A DNA stretch of 64,000 nt from Archangium lansingense. GTDB lineage: Bacteria; Myxococcota; Myxococcia; Myxococcales; Myxococcaceae. The stretch lies in NCBI RefSeq assembly GCF_026626635.1, contig NZ_JAPNKA010000001.1:12508501-12572500 (forward strand), written 5' to 3'. How positions within the stretch are numbered: the first letter of the stretch is position 1; every line of letters starts with the position of its first letter. Of this stretch, positions 34,706 to 41,977 are shown in pieces. The translations under genes were made by a program, and so were the position numbers. The notes beneath the pieces were generated by a model. It saw only the letters and a list, made by a program, of their open reading frames with translations. It had not been told where the DNA came from and ran no database searches.

Positions 34706-36280
34706 TCAGGGCTCGGGGAAGATGAGCAGGCCCCTCGAGGTGTCGATGACGTACACGTACCCGTCTCCCGGTACCCTCATGCCGATCGCTCCCTCGTAGA
34801 AGCTCTCCCCTCGGCCCGGATCCGCCTCACGGAACGTGTTGTAGTACGCCACCTCCTTCGGGTTCTCCGGCACCGACACGTCCAGCACCCTCACCCCGTG
34901 ATGGTAGTGCGAGATGTAGAGCCGCTCCCCCTTCAGCACCATGTTGTGGATCGACGCGCTCGCCTCCAGCTTGTACTCGCCGATCCGCACCGGGTGCACC
35001 GGGTCCGTCACGTCCACCACCCGCAGGTGCGCACCCCAGCTCTCCCCGCCCTCGAAGGCGATACGCCGATCGCCGAACTTCCCCACCGCGTTCGCGTGAC
35101 TCGTCGCGTACGGGTACGTGTACGAGCCCACCTTCTTCGGGTTGGCCGGATCGCTCAAGTCCACCATCAGGTACCCGCTCGACCAGTGGTTGATGTACAG
35201 CATCCCCTCGAACGCCAGCGCGTCATGCGGAAAGCCCACCGTCGGATCCGTCGTCGCCCCCGGCTCCGCGTACTCTCCAAGCAGGACCGGCTCGGTGGGA
35301 CGCTGGATGTCGAAGATGAGCGTCTGCGGCGACGGGCTCGGTGACATCCCATACAGCCGGTCCCCCTCCACGAACACCGTGTGCACGTCGATCTGCCCCC
35401 GTCCCGAGGGCAGGCTCTTCAACAGCTTCGGGTTCGCCGGTTCCGAGATGTCGAAGACCACCACTCCCGAGCTCGCACTCGCCACGTACAGCGCGTTCCC
35501 CTTCGCCCAGACCCCGTTCCAGTAGTTGTCGTTGAGCTGGGTGATCCGCGTCTCGAGCACCGGAGCCGCTGGGTTGCTCACGTCGAAGACCGTGAGCCCT
35601 CCCCGCTCGGCCCCATCCGGAATGGACACCACGTACGCGTGGCCCTGGGTGACGTAGATGTCCACCGGCAGGCCTCCCTCCACGGCCGATTCCGAGGTGA
35701 GCGTCAGACCCGAGGCCTCCGCCTCGCCCGCCCGCCGCGTCCACCGCTCCGCCAGGAAGGTGCCCGAACCGTTGGCCTTGCCGTTGCGGCAGTTGACGTA
35801 GCAGCCATACAGCCGGTTGCCCTCCGCGCGACAGCCCACCACCGAGTAGCGTACCGTGACCGATGACGACTGCTTGCGCGTGCTCGACAGGAAGAACGTG
35901 TCCGAGTCCACCTGCCGTTCCGTCGGCGTCGCTCCCCGGAAGGCATCGAGGCTCCCATCCGCCGACACGCGGAAGGAGCCCACGCCGATGGCGGGCACCG
36001 CTGCGTCGTTCCGGTACACCATCGTGTAGATGCCGTCCCGCGGCATGCTGGCCAGCGTGCTCACATCACACCCGGAGACCTTGACGTTCTCCAGGTCCCC
36101 GCAGGCGATCGCCGAGCTATTGACCACCTCGCACGCGGCGTAACGGCCCGTATCCTCCCAGTCCCCCTGCGAGTCGGTGGTAACAGGCGGCGGAGGAGGC
36201 TCTGGCTCCTCGGGCTTGCAGGCGGACATCGACAGGACTCCAGCGACCAGGACCGTACAGGCGCGACGCGTCCACCTCAT
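34706..36280 (-). CDS. LVIVD-repeat beta-propeller lipoprotein
   Basis: 524 residues from ATG at 36280. Signal with lipobox SMSAC, then a Pro-rich spacer. Residues 30-170 are a Cys-containing domain of unknown type. From about residue 190 repeated VFDVSNPAAPVLE, VFDISEPANPKLL, DLSDPANPKKVG and DVTDPVHPVRIG units mark the LVIVD family, which folds as a beta-propeller and is found in surface proteins. Function unknown; ligand or adhesion binding is typical. Divergent from the four-gene surface operon at 36471 across 190 bp, which suggests related regulation. Confidence 0.85.
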   Translation of the reverse strand: MRWTRRACTVLVAGVLSMSACKPEEPEPPPPPVTTDSQGDWEDTGRYAACEVVNSSAIACGDLENVKVSGCDVSTLASMPRDGIYTMVYRNDAAVPAIGVGSFRVSADGSLDAFRGATPTERQVDSDTFFLSSTRKQSSSVTVRYSVVGCRAEGNRLYGCYVNCRNGKANGSGTFLAERWTRRAGEAEASGLTLTSESAVEGGLPVDIYVTQGHAYVVSIPDGAERGGLTVFDVSNPAAPVLETRITQLNDNYWNGVWAKGNALYVASASSGVVVFDISEPANPKLLKSLPSGRGQIDVHTVFVEGDRLYGMSPSPSPQTLIFDIQRPTEPVLLGEYAEPGATTDPTVGFPHDALAFEGMLYINHWSSGYLMVDLSDPANPKKVGSYTYPYATSHANAVGKFGDRRIAFEGGESWGAHLRVVDVTDPVHPVRIGEYKLEASASIHNMVLKGERLYISHYHHGVRVLDVSVPENPKEVAYYNTFREADPGRGESFYEGAIGMRVPGDGYVYVIDTSRGLLIFPEP

Positions 36281-36470
36281 GTCAGCGTTCCTCTCTCGTG
36301 GCTCGGTACGCTCACGATACCGTGCCCCGCAACGGGCAGTGCCCGGCCCTCGCGCACGCCCGGTGAACGAGCGGGCGTCTGGCATATATCGGTCCCCTCC
36401 TACCGAGCCCCCGGTATACCGTGCCGCTCTAGACGTTTATCGTGCGGGTTCCGCCCACGGAGTGCTTGCC
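36281..36470. promoter_or_regulatory. Divergent promoter region with a CGGTATACCG palindrome
   Basis: 190 bp between the LVIVD lipoprotein and the BNR operon. The perfect 10-bp palindrome at 36412-36421 lies about 50 bp before the operon start. No sigma-factor consensus is convincing to me. Confidence 0.4.
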
Positions 36471-37847
36471 ATGAAACTCCTGCCCTCGCTCTGCCGCGGA
36501 TTGCTGCCGGCAGTGCTCGCGCTGCACACCCCTGTCGCCCTGGCGCACCTCGGCTACCCGGACACCACCAGTGTCACCGTGCGCCGCGGCCACCCCGAGG
36601 ACATGTTCGTCGGCGCCACCTTCGGGGCTCTCATTTCCCGCGACAGCGGGAAGAACTGGCATTGGATCTGCCCGGATGCCATGCACTATGGCGGCTGGCT
36701 CCCGAGCTCCTTCCTCTGGCAGGCCGACGGCACCCTGCTCGCCGCCACCGGCGCTGACCTCATCCGCTCGAAAGACGGCGGCTGTAGCTGGACAGTGCAC
36801 AGCTACTTCAAGTCGCAGGGGCTGTGGCCCGCCAGCCTCGCCTCTCCCGAGTCCAACCCCTCGCGACTGTGGGTGTCGACAAGCCGCACCGGCTTTCCCA
36901 ACGGCGTCTACCGCAGCGACGACGGCGGAGAGACGTTCACCCCCACCTCCCTGCGGAGCGAGACGGTCGTCTTCACCTCCGTGAAGGTGGCCCCCTCGAA
37001 CCCGCGGCGCCTCTACGTCTCCGGCAGCACGAACGAGAGCCAGCGCATCTACCGCAGCGACGACGAGGGCGCCACCTGGGAGGAGCTCCTCCATCCCTTC
37101 CCCGAGTACCCGCCGCGCGCGTACGACTTGTTCGTCCTGCGGGTGTCCGACACCGACCCGGACCGGCTCTGGGCGAGCGTCTTCTGGCAAGGCTGGACGT
37201 ACGTGCTGGAGAGCAAGGACGGAGGCCGCACCTTCCGCTCCATCCTCCACCCGGAGGGCCAGGAGCGCGATGCCGTCGACGAGCAGCTCATGGGCATCGA
37301 GGTCTCCGCCGACGGCAACACGCTCTGGGCCGCCACGCCCACGCGCCTCTTCCGCGTACGTGCCGGAGAAGCCCGGGCCACCCAGCTGTCCCTGCCCGAT
37401 GGCAACGCCTGCGTGCAGCGCGAGGGAGAGACCCTCTTCGTCTGCGGCGCCTCCCGCCTCCATGACTGGGCCCTCGCCACCACTCCCGATGAGGGCCAGA
37501 CGTACACGCCCCTCCTCAACCTGCCCGACACCCAGCCCCCCGCGTGCCCCTACGCCAGCCCGGTGTATGACATCTGCCGCCCCCGCTGGCCCCAGTTCGC
37601 CCCCACCATTGAAGCGAACCCCGCCCTGCCTCCACCCCCCGCGCAGGAAGATGGGGGAACGCCGGACGCGGGCTCGCCCGACGCGGGAACGACTGCCCCA
37701 GATGCCGGCCCTTCCGAGCCGCCCCCGGCCCCGCCCAAGAAGGACGGCTGCTCCTCCGCCAGCGGACTATTGCCCGCGGCCTGCTTCCTCGCGCTCTCGA
37801 CCCTCCGCCGTCCGCGGCGGCGCAACCCGGAGAACCGACACCCATGA
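36471..37847 (+). CDS. Secreted BNR/sialidase-type beta-propeller protein with C-terminal anchor-like tail
   Basis: 458 residues from ATG at 36471. Signal peptide to about residue 25 (VALA). The body has repeated Asp-box-like units (SRDSGKNWHW, SKDGGCSWTV, SDDGGETFTP, SDDEGATWEE, SKDGGRTFRS), which form a beta-propeller. A Pro/Asp/Ala-rich linker follows and the end reads CSSASGLLPAACFLALSTLRR plus basic residues, resembling the MYXO-CTERM surface-sorting tail (Cys, hydrophobic span, Arg cluster). First gene of a coupled operon; its stop overlaps the next start by 4 bp. Asp boxes do not prove glycosidase activity; no catalytic residues were identified. Confidence 0.8.
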   Translation: MKLLPSLCRGLLPAVLALHTPVALAHLGYPDTTSVTVRRGHPEDMFVGATFGALISRDSGKNWHWICPDAMHYGGWLPSSFLWQADGTLLAATGADLIRSKDGGCSWTVHSYFKSQGLWPASLASPESNPSRLWVSTSRTGFPNGVYRSDDGGETFTPTSLRSETVVFTSVKVAPSNPRRLYVSGSTNESQRIYRSDDEGATWEELLHPFPEYPPRAYDLFVLRVSDTDPDRLWASVFWQGWTYVLESKDGGRTFRSILHPEGQERDAVDEQLMGIEVSADGNTLWAATPTRLFRVRAGEARATQLSLPDGNACVQREGETLFVCGASRLHDWALATTPDEGQTYTPLLNLPDTQPPACPYASPVYDICRPRWPQFAPTIEANPALPPPPAQEDGGTPDAGSPDAGTTAPDAGPSEPPPAPPKKDGCSSASGLLPAACFLALSTLRRPRRRNPENRHP

Positions 37848-38461
37848 ACGTGAGACAGCTGAGCACCGCTTGCGTAACCGCCCTCGCCCTGGCCACGTCC
37901 GCCTGTGACCCGGCCCCCGCCGACTGCGGCGAGCCCATCTACGCCGGCAAGTCCACCGATGAGGCCTGGCGCGCCCTGGTGGATGTGAAGCAGCGGCCCC
38001 TCGATGCGTCCCGCGCCGTCGACCTCCTCTCCCCCTCCGAGGACCAGGTGTACCCGGCCGACGCCACCCCGCCCGCCTGGGAGTGGACCTCACCTCTGCG
38101 CGCCTCGCTCCAGCGGCCCAGCCAGGGCATGCTCGCGCTGCAGACAGCGCCCCGGCCCTCCCGCTCCTTCACCGCATGGCTGGGAGACCTGCTCATGCCC
38201 ACGGCCCACGCGCACCTGCCTCCGTACACGGGAGACCTCTACTGGCTGGAGATCTCCGCGGGCGGCGAGTGCCCCGTGGCCCAGGTGCTCACCTCGGAGC
38301 TGTCCTGGCAGATGGACCCCACCACGTGGGCCGAGCTGGGCAAGCACGCCGGCAAGGACCTCACCGTGCAGGTGATGAGCGCCTACCTCGTGCAGAACCG
38401 CGTCACCGAGGGCCCCTTCCGCCTCGCCGAGCCTCGCACCTTCCGCCGGGGGGCGCAGTGA
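37844..38461 (+). CDS. Operon lipoprotein of unknown function
   Basis: 205 residues with a lipoprotein signal (lipobox ATSAC, Cys about residue 21). Three Cys near residues 21-70 and a WLEISAGGECPVAQ core are visible; no known domain. It overlaps the BNR gene by 4 bp (ATGA) and the next gene start by 4 bp (GTGA), so the four genes are translated as one coupled unit. It may be a chaperone or structural subunit for the propeller and cytochrome proteins, which is inference. Confidence 0.75.
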   Translation: MNVRQLSTACVTALALATSACDPAPADCGEPIYAGKSTDEAWRALVDVKQRPLDASRAVDLLSPSEDQVYPADATPPAWEWTSPLRASLQRPSQGMLALQTAPRPSRSFTAWLGDLLMPTAHAHLPPYTGDLYWLEISAGGECPVAQVLTSELSWQMDPTTWAELGKHAGKDLTVQVMSAYLVQNRVTEGPFRLAEPRTFRRGAQ

Positions 38462-39678
38462 AGAGGTACCTGCTGGCAGTGCTCGCCCCGCTCGCACTCG
38501 GGGCGTGCAGCACCGAGCTCGACTACGCCATCGACTCGCCATGGGCGTCGGGGAGGGAGCTGCCTCCCCTGGGCGGCGGGCGCATCGTCGTCACCAACAG
38601 CCTGGACGACACCGTGAGCCTGCTGGACCTGGACTCGATGGGCTCGCGAGAGTGGGGCGAGCTGGCGCGCGTTCCGGTGGGGCTCAACCCCGTGGAGCTG
38701 GAGGGGCCGCACCATGCCGCCTTCTCGCCGAACGGGGACTACTACTACGTGGGCCTCTCCTACTACGTGCCAGGCGGCGGCTCGGGCCCGCACGGCAACC
38801 ACGGCAGCGGCACCGCGGACGGCTACGCCCTCAAGCTGGATGCGAAGGACAATCGGCTGGTGGGCTCGGTGCGCGTGGACCGCAACCCCGGCGACCTCAT
38901 CCTCAGCGCGGATGGCCGCACGCTGTACCAGACGCACTTCGACCTGCTCAAGATTACCGACGCGGCGAAGAACGGCATCACCGATGAGCGCAAGATGGAT
39001 GCGCGGCTGGCCATCCTCGACGCGGAGAGCATGACGCGCAAGGCGATGGTCTCGGTATGCCCCGCGCCGCACGCGGTGCGGCTGTCCCCCGACGAGAAGC
39101 GCGCCTATGTCGCCTGCATCTCGGACGAGGTGACCGTGGTGCAGCTCGATACTCCGACGCCTACTGTCGTCGCTCGCGTGAAGATGTCCAACCCGGGCAC
39201 CGCCCTGGTGCCGAAGCACGAGCCGTATGCACTCACCCTGTCGCCCACGGACGGCTCCCTCTGGGTGAGCTCGCTCAAGAGCCGCACGGTGCACTACCTG
39301 GATCCCCAGACGCTCACGGTGGTGCCCGAGCGCGCCATCTACGGCCTGCGCGGCGCGCCCATGTTCGGCGCCGTCAGCGCGGATGGAAAGACGCTCTACA
39401 TGCCCTACCAGGCGGTGGACGCCGTGGCCGTCGTCGACACGGCCACCTCCACGGTGAAAGGCGAGATTCACCTATCCACCGTAGGCTGCCTCAACGTGCA
39501 CCAGGTGGAGCTGACGCCAGAGGGTCAGCACGCGCTCGCGGTGTGCGAGGGAGATCACCAGGGCCCGGGCACGCTGCACGTGTTGGACCTGCGGGCCGGC
39601 ACGGTGGGCGAGGTGGTGAAGACGGTGCAGGTGGGCATCTACCCGGACTCGGTGGGCATCCTGCGGAGAAAGCCATGA
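38458..39678 (+). CDS. YncE/YVTN-type beta-propeller lipoprotein
   Basis: 406 residues from GTG at 38458, which overlaps the previous stop. Lipobox LALGAC. The protein is built of repeating strands such as RIVVTNSLDDTVSLLDLDS, AHFSPNG-like DYYYVGLSYY, LSPDEKRAYVACISDEVTVV and VSADGKTLYMPYQAVDAVAVVDT, the YVTN/YncE propeller pattern. Such proteins often sit beside c-type cytochromes in periplasmic redox modules. The next gene encodes exactly that and overlaps it by 4 bp. Confidence 0.8.
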   Translation: MKRYLLAVLAPLALGACSTELDYAIDSPWASGRELPPLGGGRIVVTNSLDDTVSLLDLDSMGSREWGELARVPVGLNPVELEGPHHAAFSPNGDYYYVGLSYYVPGGGSGPHGNHGSGTADGYALKLDAKDNRLVGSVRVDRNPGDLILSADGRTLYQTHFDLLKITDAAKNGITDERKMDARLAILDAESMTRKAMVSVCPAPHAVRLSPDEKRAYVACISDEVTVVQLDTPTPTVVARVKMSNPGTALVPKHEPYALTLSPTDGSLWVSSLKSRTVHYLDPQTLTVVPERAIYGLRGAPMFGAVSADGKTLYMPYQAVDAVAVVDTATSTVKGEIHLSTVGCLNVHQVELTPEGQHALAVCEGDHQGPGTLHVLDLRAGTVGEVVKTVQVGIYPDSVGILRRKP

Positions 39679-40370
39679 AGTGGCTGGGAGTGGGAGCGGT
39701 GCTGCTCGCCGCAGGCTGTGGCCCCACGCCCGCGGCGGAGTACGGAGAGGAGCTCTTCCGCGACCCGACGCTGTCGGAGAGCCAATACAACGCCTTCTCG
39801 TGCGCCACGTGCCACGCCACCACGGCCACGCAGCCCCAAGACAAGCTGTACGCGGGCCTCTCGCTCTACAACGTGGCCGCTCGTCCCCACTGGTGGGGCG
39901 GCTACGAGACTCGCCTGCTGGACGCGGTGAACTTCTGCTACACGGCCTTCATGCGCGGCGTCACCCCGCTCGCGCCGGAGGACCCCAAGAGCCGCGCCCT
40001 CTACGAGTACCTGGTGAGCATCAGCCCGGAGACCCAGGCGCCGGCGCAGCCCTTCACCATCGTCAAGGACATCACCGACGTGCCGCGAGGCAACGCCGAG
40101 CGGGGCGCAGACGTGTACAAGGCCGCCTGTCAGGACTGTCACGGCGAGACGCACACCGGAAATGGCCGTAACACGGAGTTCGCCTCCATCCTCCCCGAGG
40201 TGGCCAAGGACTACGGCCAGCTCTTCCCTGGGATTCCCGCCGGGCTGGTGTTCATCGAGAAGGTGCGGCACGGCCGTTTCTTCGGCGTAGGGGGCAACAT
40301 GCCGCCGTACAGTCAAGAAGCACTGTCCAATCAGGACCTGGGAGCACTGCTCGCGTATCTGGGTCTCTAG
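39675..40370 (+). CDS. Di-heme cytochrome c lipoprotein
   Basis: 231 residues. Lipobox LAAGC (Cys15). Two heme sites: CATCH at 43-47 and CQDCH at 152-156. A Met-containing GGNMPPYS near the C-terminus can be the distal ligand of the second heme. Two cytochrome-c domains of about 100 residues each are implied. It is the last gene of the coupled operon. An anchored electron carrier working with the propeller lipoprotein is likely; the donor and acceptor are unknown. Confidence 0.9.
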   Translation: MKWLGVGAVLLAAGCGPTPAAEYGEELFRDPTLSESQYNAFSCATCHATTATQPQDKLYAGLSLYNVAARPHWWGGYETRLLDAVNFCYTAFMRGVTPLAPEDPKSRALYEYLVSISPETQAPAQPFTIVKDITDVPRGNAERGADVYKAACQDCHGETHTGNGRNTEFASILPEVAKDYGQLFPGIPAGLVFIEKVRHGRFFGVGGNMPPYSQEALSNQDLGALLAYLGL

Positions 40371-40431
40371 ACGCCCGAGCTCAACCCCATGGCCCATTTC
40401 TGGCTGCGGGAGTCCTCTCCAGGGTTGAGGT

Positions 40432-40515
40432 TCAGACTTCCTCGTCGGGCAGGAGCGTGCGCAGCAACTCGTCATCGGGGCCGAGCGGGCGCCATCCGGG
40501 CGGCGGCGTGTTCAC
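40432..40515 (-). CDS. Possible 27-residue peptide gene beginning inside an operator-like repeat
   Basis: A GTG at 40513-40515 opens a short frame giving a Pro-rich start (NTPPPGWRPLG), an acidic amphipathic segment and a stop at 40432. Composition is protein-like, and the frame starts at the edge of the 21-bp repeat. It may be a true small protein, the remnant of a deleted gene, or chance. The rest of the 254-bp gap (40371-40624) holds the two repeats and an AT-rich stretch. Confidence 0.3.
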   Translation of the reverse strand: MNTPPPGWRPLGPDDELLRTLLPDEEV

Positions 40516-40533
40516 TTATCATGATGACGAGTG
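40513..40533. promoter_or_regulatory. 21-bp palindromic operator-like repeat, copy 1
   Basis: CACTTATCATGATGACGAGTG; copy 2 differs at one base. Each half reads CACTxxTCA/TGACGAGTG, an imperfect palindrome. The site lies in an unusually AT-rich gap. See the copy at 40567. Confidence 0.65.
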
Positions 40534-40566
40534 AAGCCTTATGAATATGTGGGATAATTCAAAACA

Positions 40567-40587
40567 CACTTGTCATGATGACGAGTG
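40567..40587. promoter_or_regulatory. 21-bp palindromic operator-like repeat, copy 2
   Basis: CACTTGTCATGATGACGAGTG, a palindrome with one mismatch (CACTTGTCA-TGA-TGACGAGTG), 54 bp from copy 1, about five helical turns. Between them lie TTATGAATATG and GGATAATTC, plausible promoter elements. Confidence 0.65.
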
Positions 40588-40624
40588 GCGTCTGAAGCGC
40601 GACCGCGGAAACGACCCCCTCCCC

Positions 40625-41977
40625 CTACCGAGGTTGGCCTGAACGGTGGCGCTCGGCGACGCGGTAGAGCCGCGTCAGCGAGAAGTCCAGCAGCGCCTGG
40701 CACGAGGCCATGTAGTGGCGGGCGCGGACAAAGGGAAACCAGATGCGGTTGCCCACGAGCACCTGGGCCTCGTCGAGTTTCTGGCGCGGTATCCATCGGC
40801 CCCCGAGGTTGCGCACCAGCACCTCGCCCAGGTACGCGCCAATGGCGGGCACCGCGTACGCCTCGATGTTCTCCCGCAGGCGGCTCTTCGGGAAGTCCTC
40901 GCGCCAGAAGTAGAAGTCGACGTCCGTGAGGGACTCGGGCGTTGTGTCGAAGACGGAGGACACCTGCGTGTGCAGCAGGGCCACGAGGTGCTCGGCGAGA
41001 GTGCTGTAGATTTCCAGGGCGCGCCCGGGGTTGTCCACGTCCGGAGGAAGGGCGGAGTCGGCGGGGCGCCACTCCTCGGGCTCGGGCGGCTGCCAGGCGT
41101 TGAGCTCGACGATCTTGCGCTGGCGCTCGTGGCTGGCGGTGCGATCCACCACGCGCGAGAGGAGCGGGGCCAGGTCCGGGTGGAAGCGGGGCTCCACGGG
41201 GGCGAGGGTGGCGCTGCGCTCGCGCAGGGAGCGCAGGATGGTGTCGAAGTCCAGGTCCGGCCGCAGGTGGGCGTGAGCCCGGGCTTGTGCGAGGCGCGCC
41301 TCGTCGCTGGCGAAGTCCGCGGCGGTGGGCCACGTCACCAGGAGGACGCAGCCGTTGGGCAACTCCTCCACCCGCCAGGCCGGTGTGGACAGCACGCGCT
41401 CGCGGCCGACGCTCTCCACCAGCTTCGAGCCGAAGACGTTGAGCCAGAACACCTCGTAGATCTTGTCGAAACCATCCCGGTACCAGGTTTCCTTATCGCG
41501 GCCGAAGCTGGGAAAGCCCGTCAACTGCGTGTCATCACTGCTGTGAGCCTTCGCATAGGGGAGCGGGTAGCGGCAGGCCCAGGCGCGTACCATCTCCACG
41601 AAGCGGCGACAGCGCTCCGCCTCCGCGAAGAAGGAGAGCGGTTTCACCTTGAGCCAAACATCCAGCGTGGGAGGCCGGGGAGGCAGCCGGAGCCAGAGTG
41701 TCATGTCCAACGCGGGCCACTTCGTGCGGTAGAGTCCGAGGGACGTGCTGTGCCCGTCACGCCCCTCCGCAAGGGCTTTCCAGAGGGCGGCGCGGGCGTA
41801 TTTGCGTTGCCGCTTGCCTTCAGCGACATCCGGCATCCACCCATCGGCGTGCTCCTCGAGCGCCTGGAAAAAGGGCTCCAGTTCAGTTTCCCGTACTGCA
41901 TGTGAGTCGAAGATGCCTTCGAGGGTGAGTGAAAGGTGGTCCTCACTCTTCACGCCGTGAAACTCCAGCACCTTCAT
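40625..41977 (-). CDS. Putative immunity protein for the SitA-like toxin
   Basis: 450 residues, no signal peptide. I do not recognise a named family with certainty. The N-terminal 250 residues contain RTKWPALDMTLWLRLPP and WLNVFGSKLVESVGRERV, with many aromatics. The C-terminal 150 residues (EIYSTLAEHLVALLHTQ, DVDFYFWREDFPKSR, IGAYLGEVLVRNLGGRW) are a second domain. The start overlaps the toxin stop by 4 bp (ATGA). Toxin-then-immunity order with coupling is the rule in Sit loci, so the assignment as antidote is mainly from context. Its own fold is not assigned. Confidence 0.6.
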   Translation of the reverse strand: MKVLEFHGVKSEDHLSLTLEGIFDSHAVRETELEPFFQALEEHADGWMPDVAEGKRQRKYARAALWKALAEGRDGHSTSLGLYRTKWPALDMTLWLRLPPRPPTLDVWLKVKPLSFFAEAERCRRFVEMVRAWACRYPLPYAKAHSSDDTQLTGFPSFGRDKETWYRDGFDKIYEVFWLNVFGSKLVESVGRERVLSTPAWRVEELPNGCVLLVTWPTAADFASDEARLAQARAHAHLRPDLDFDTILRSLRERSATLAPVEPRFHPDLAPLLSRVVDRTASHERQRKIVELNAWQPPEPEEWRPADSALPPDVDNPGRALEIYSTLAEHLVALLHTQVSSVFDTTPESLTDVDFYFWREDFPKSRLRENIEAYAVPAIGAYLGEVLVRNLGGRWIPRQKLDEAQVLVGNRIWFPFVRARHYMASCQALLDFSLTRLYRVAERHRSGQPR

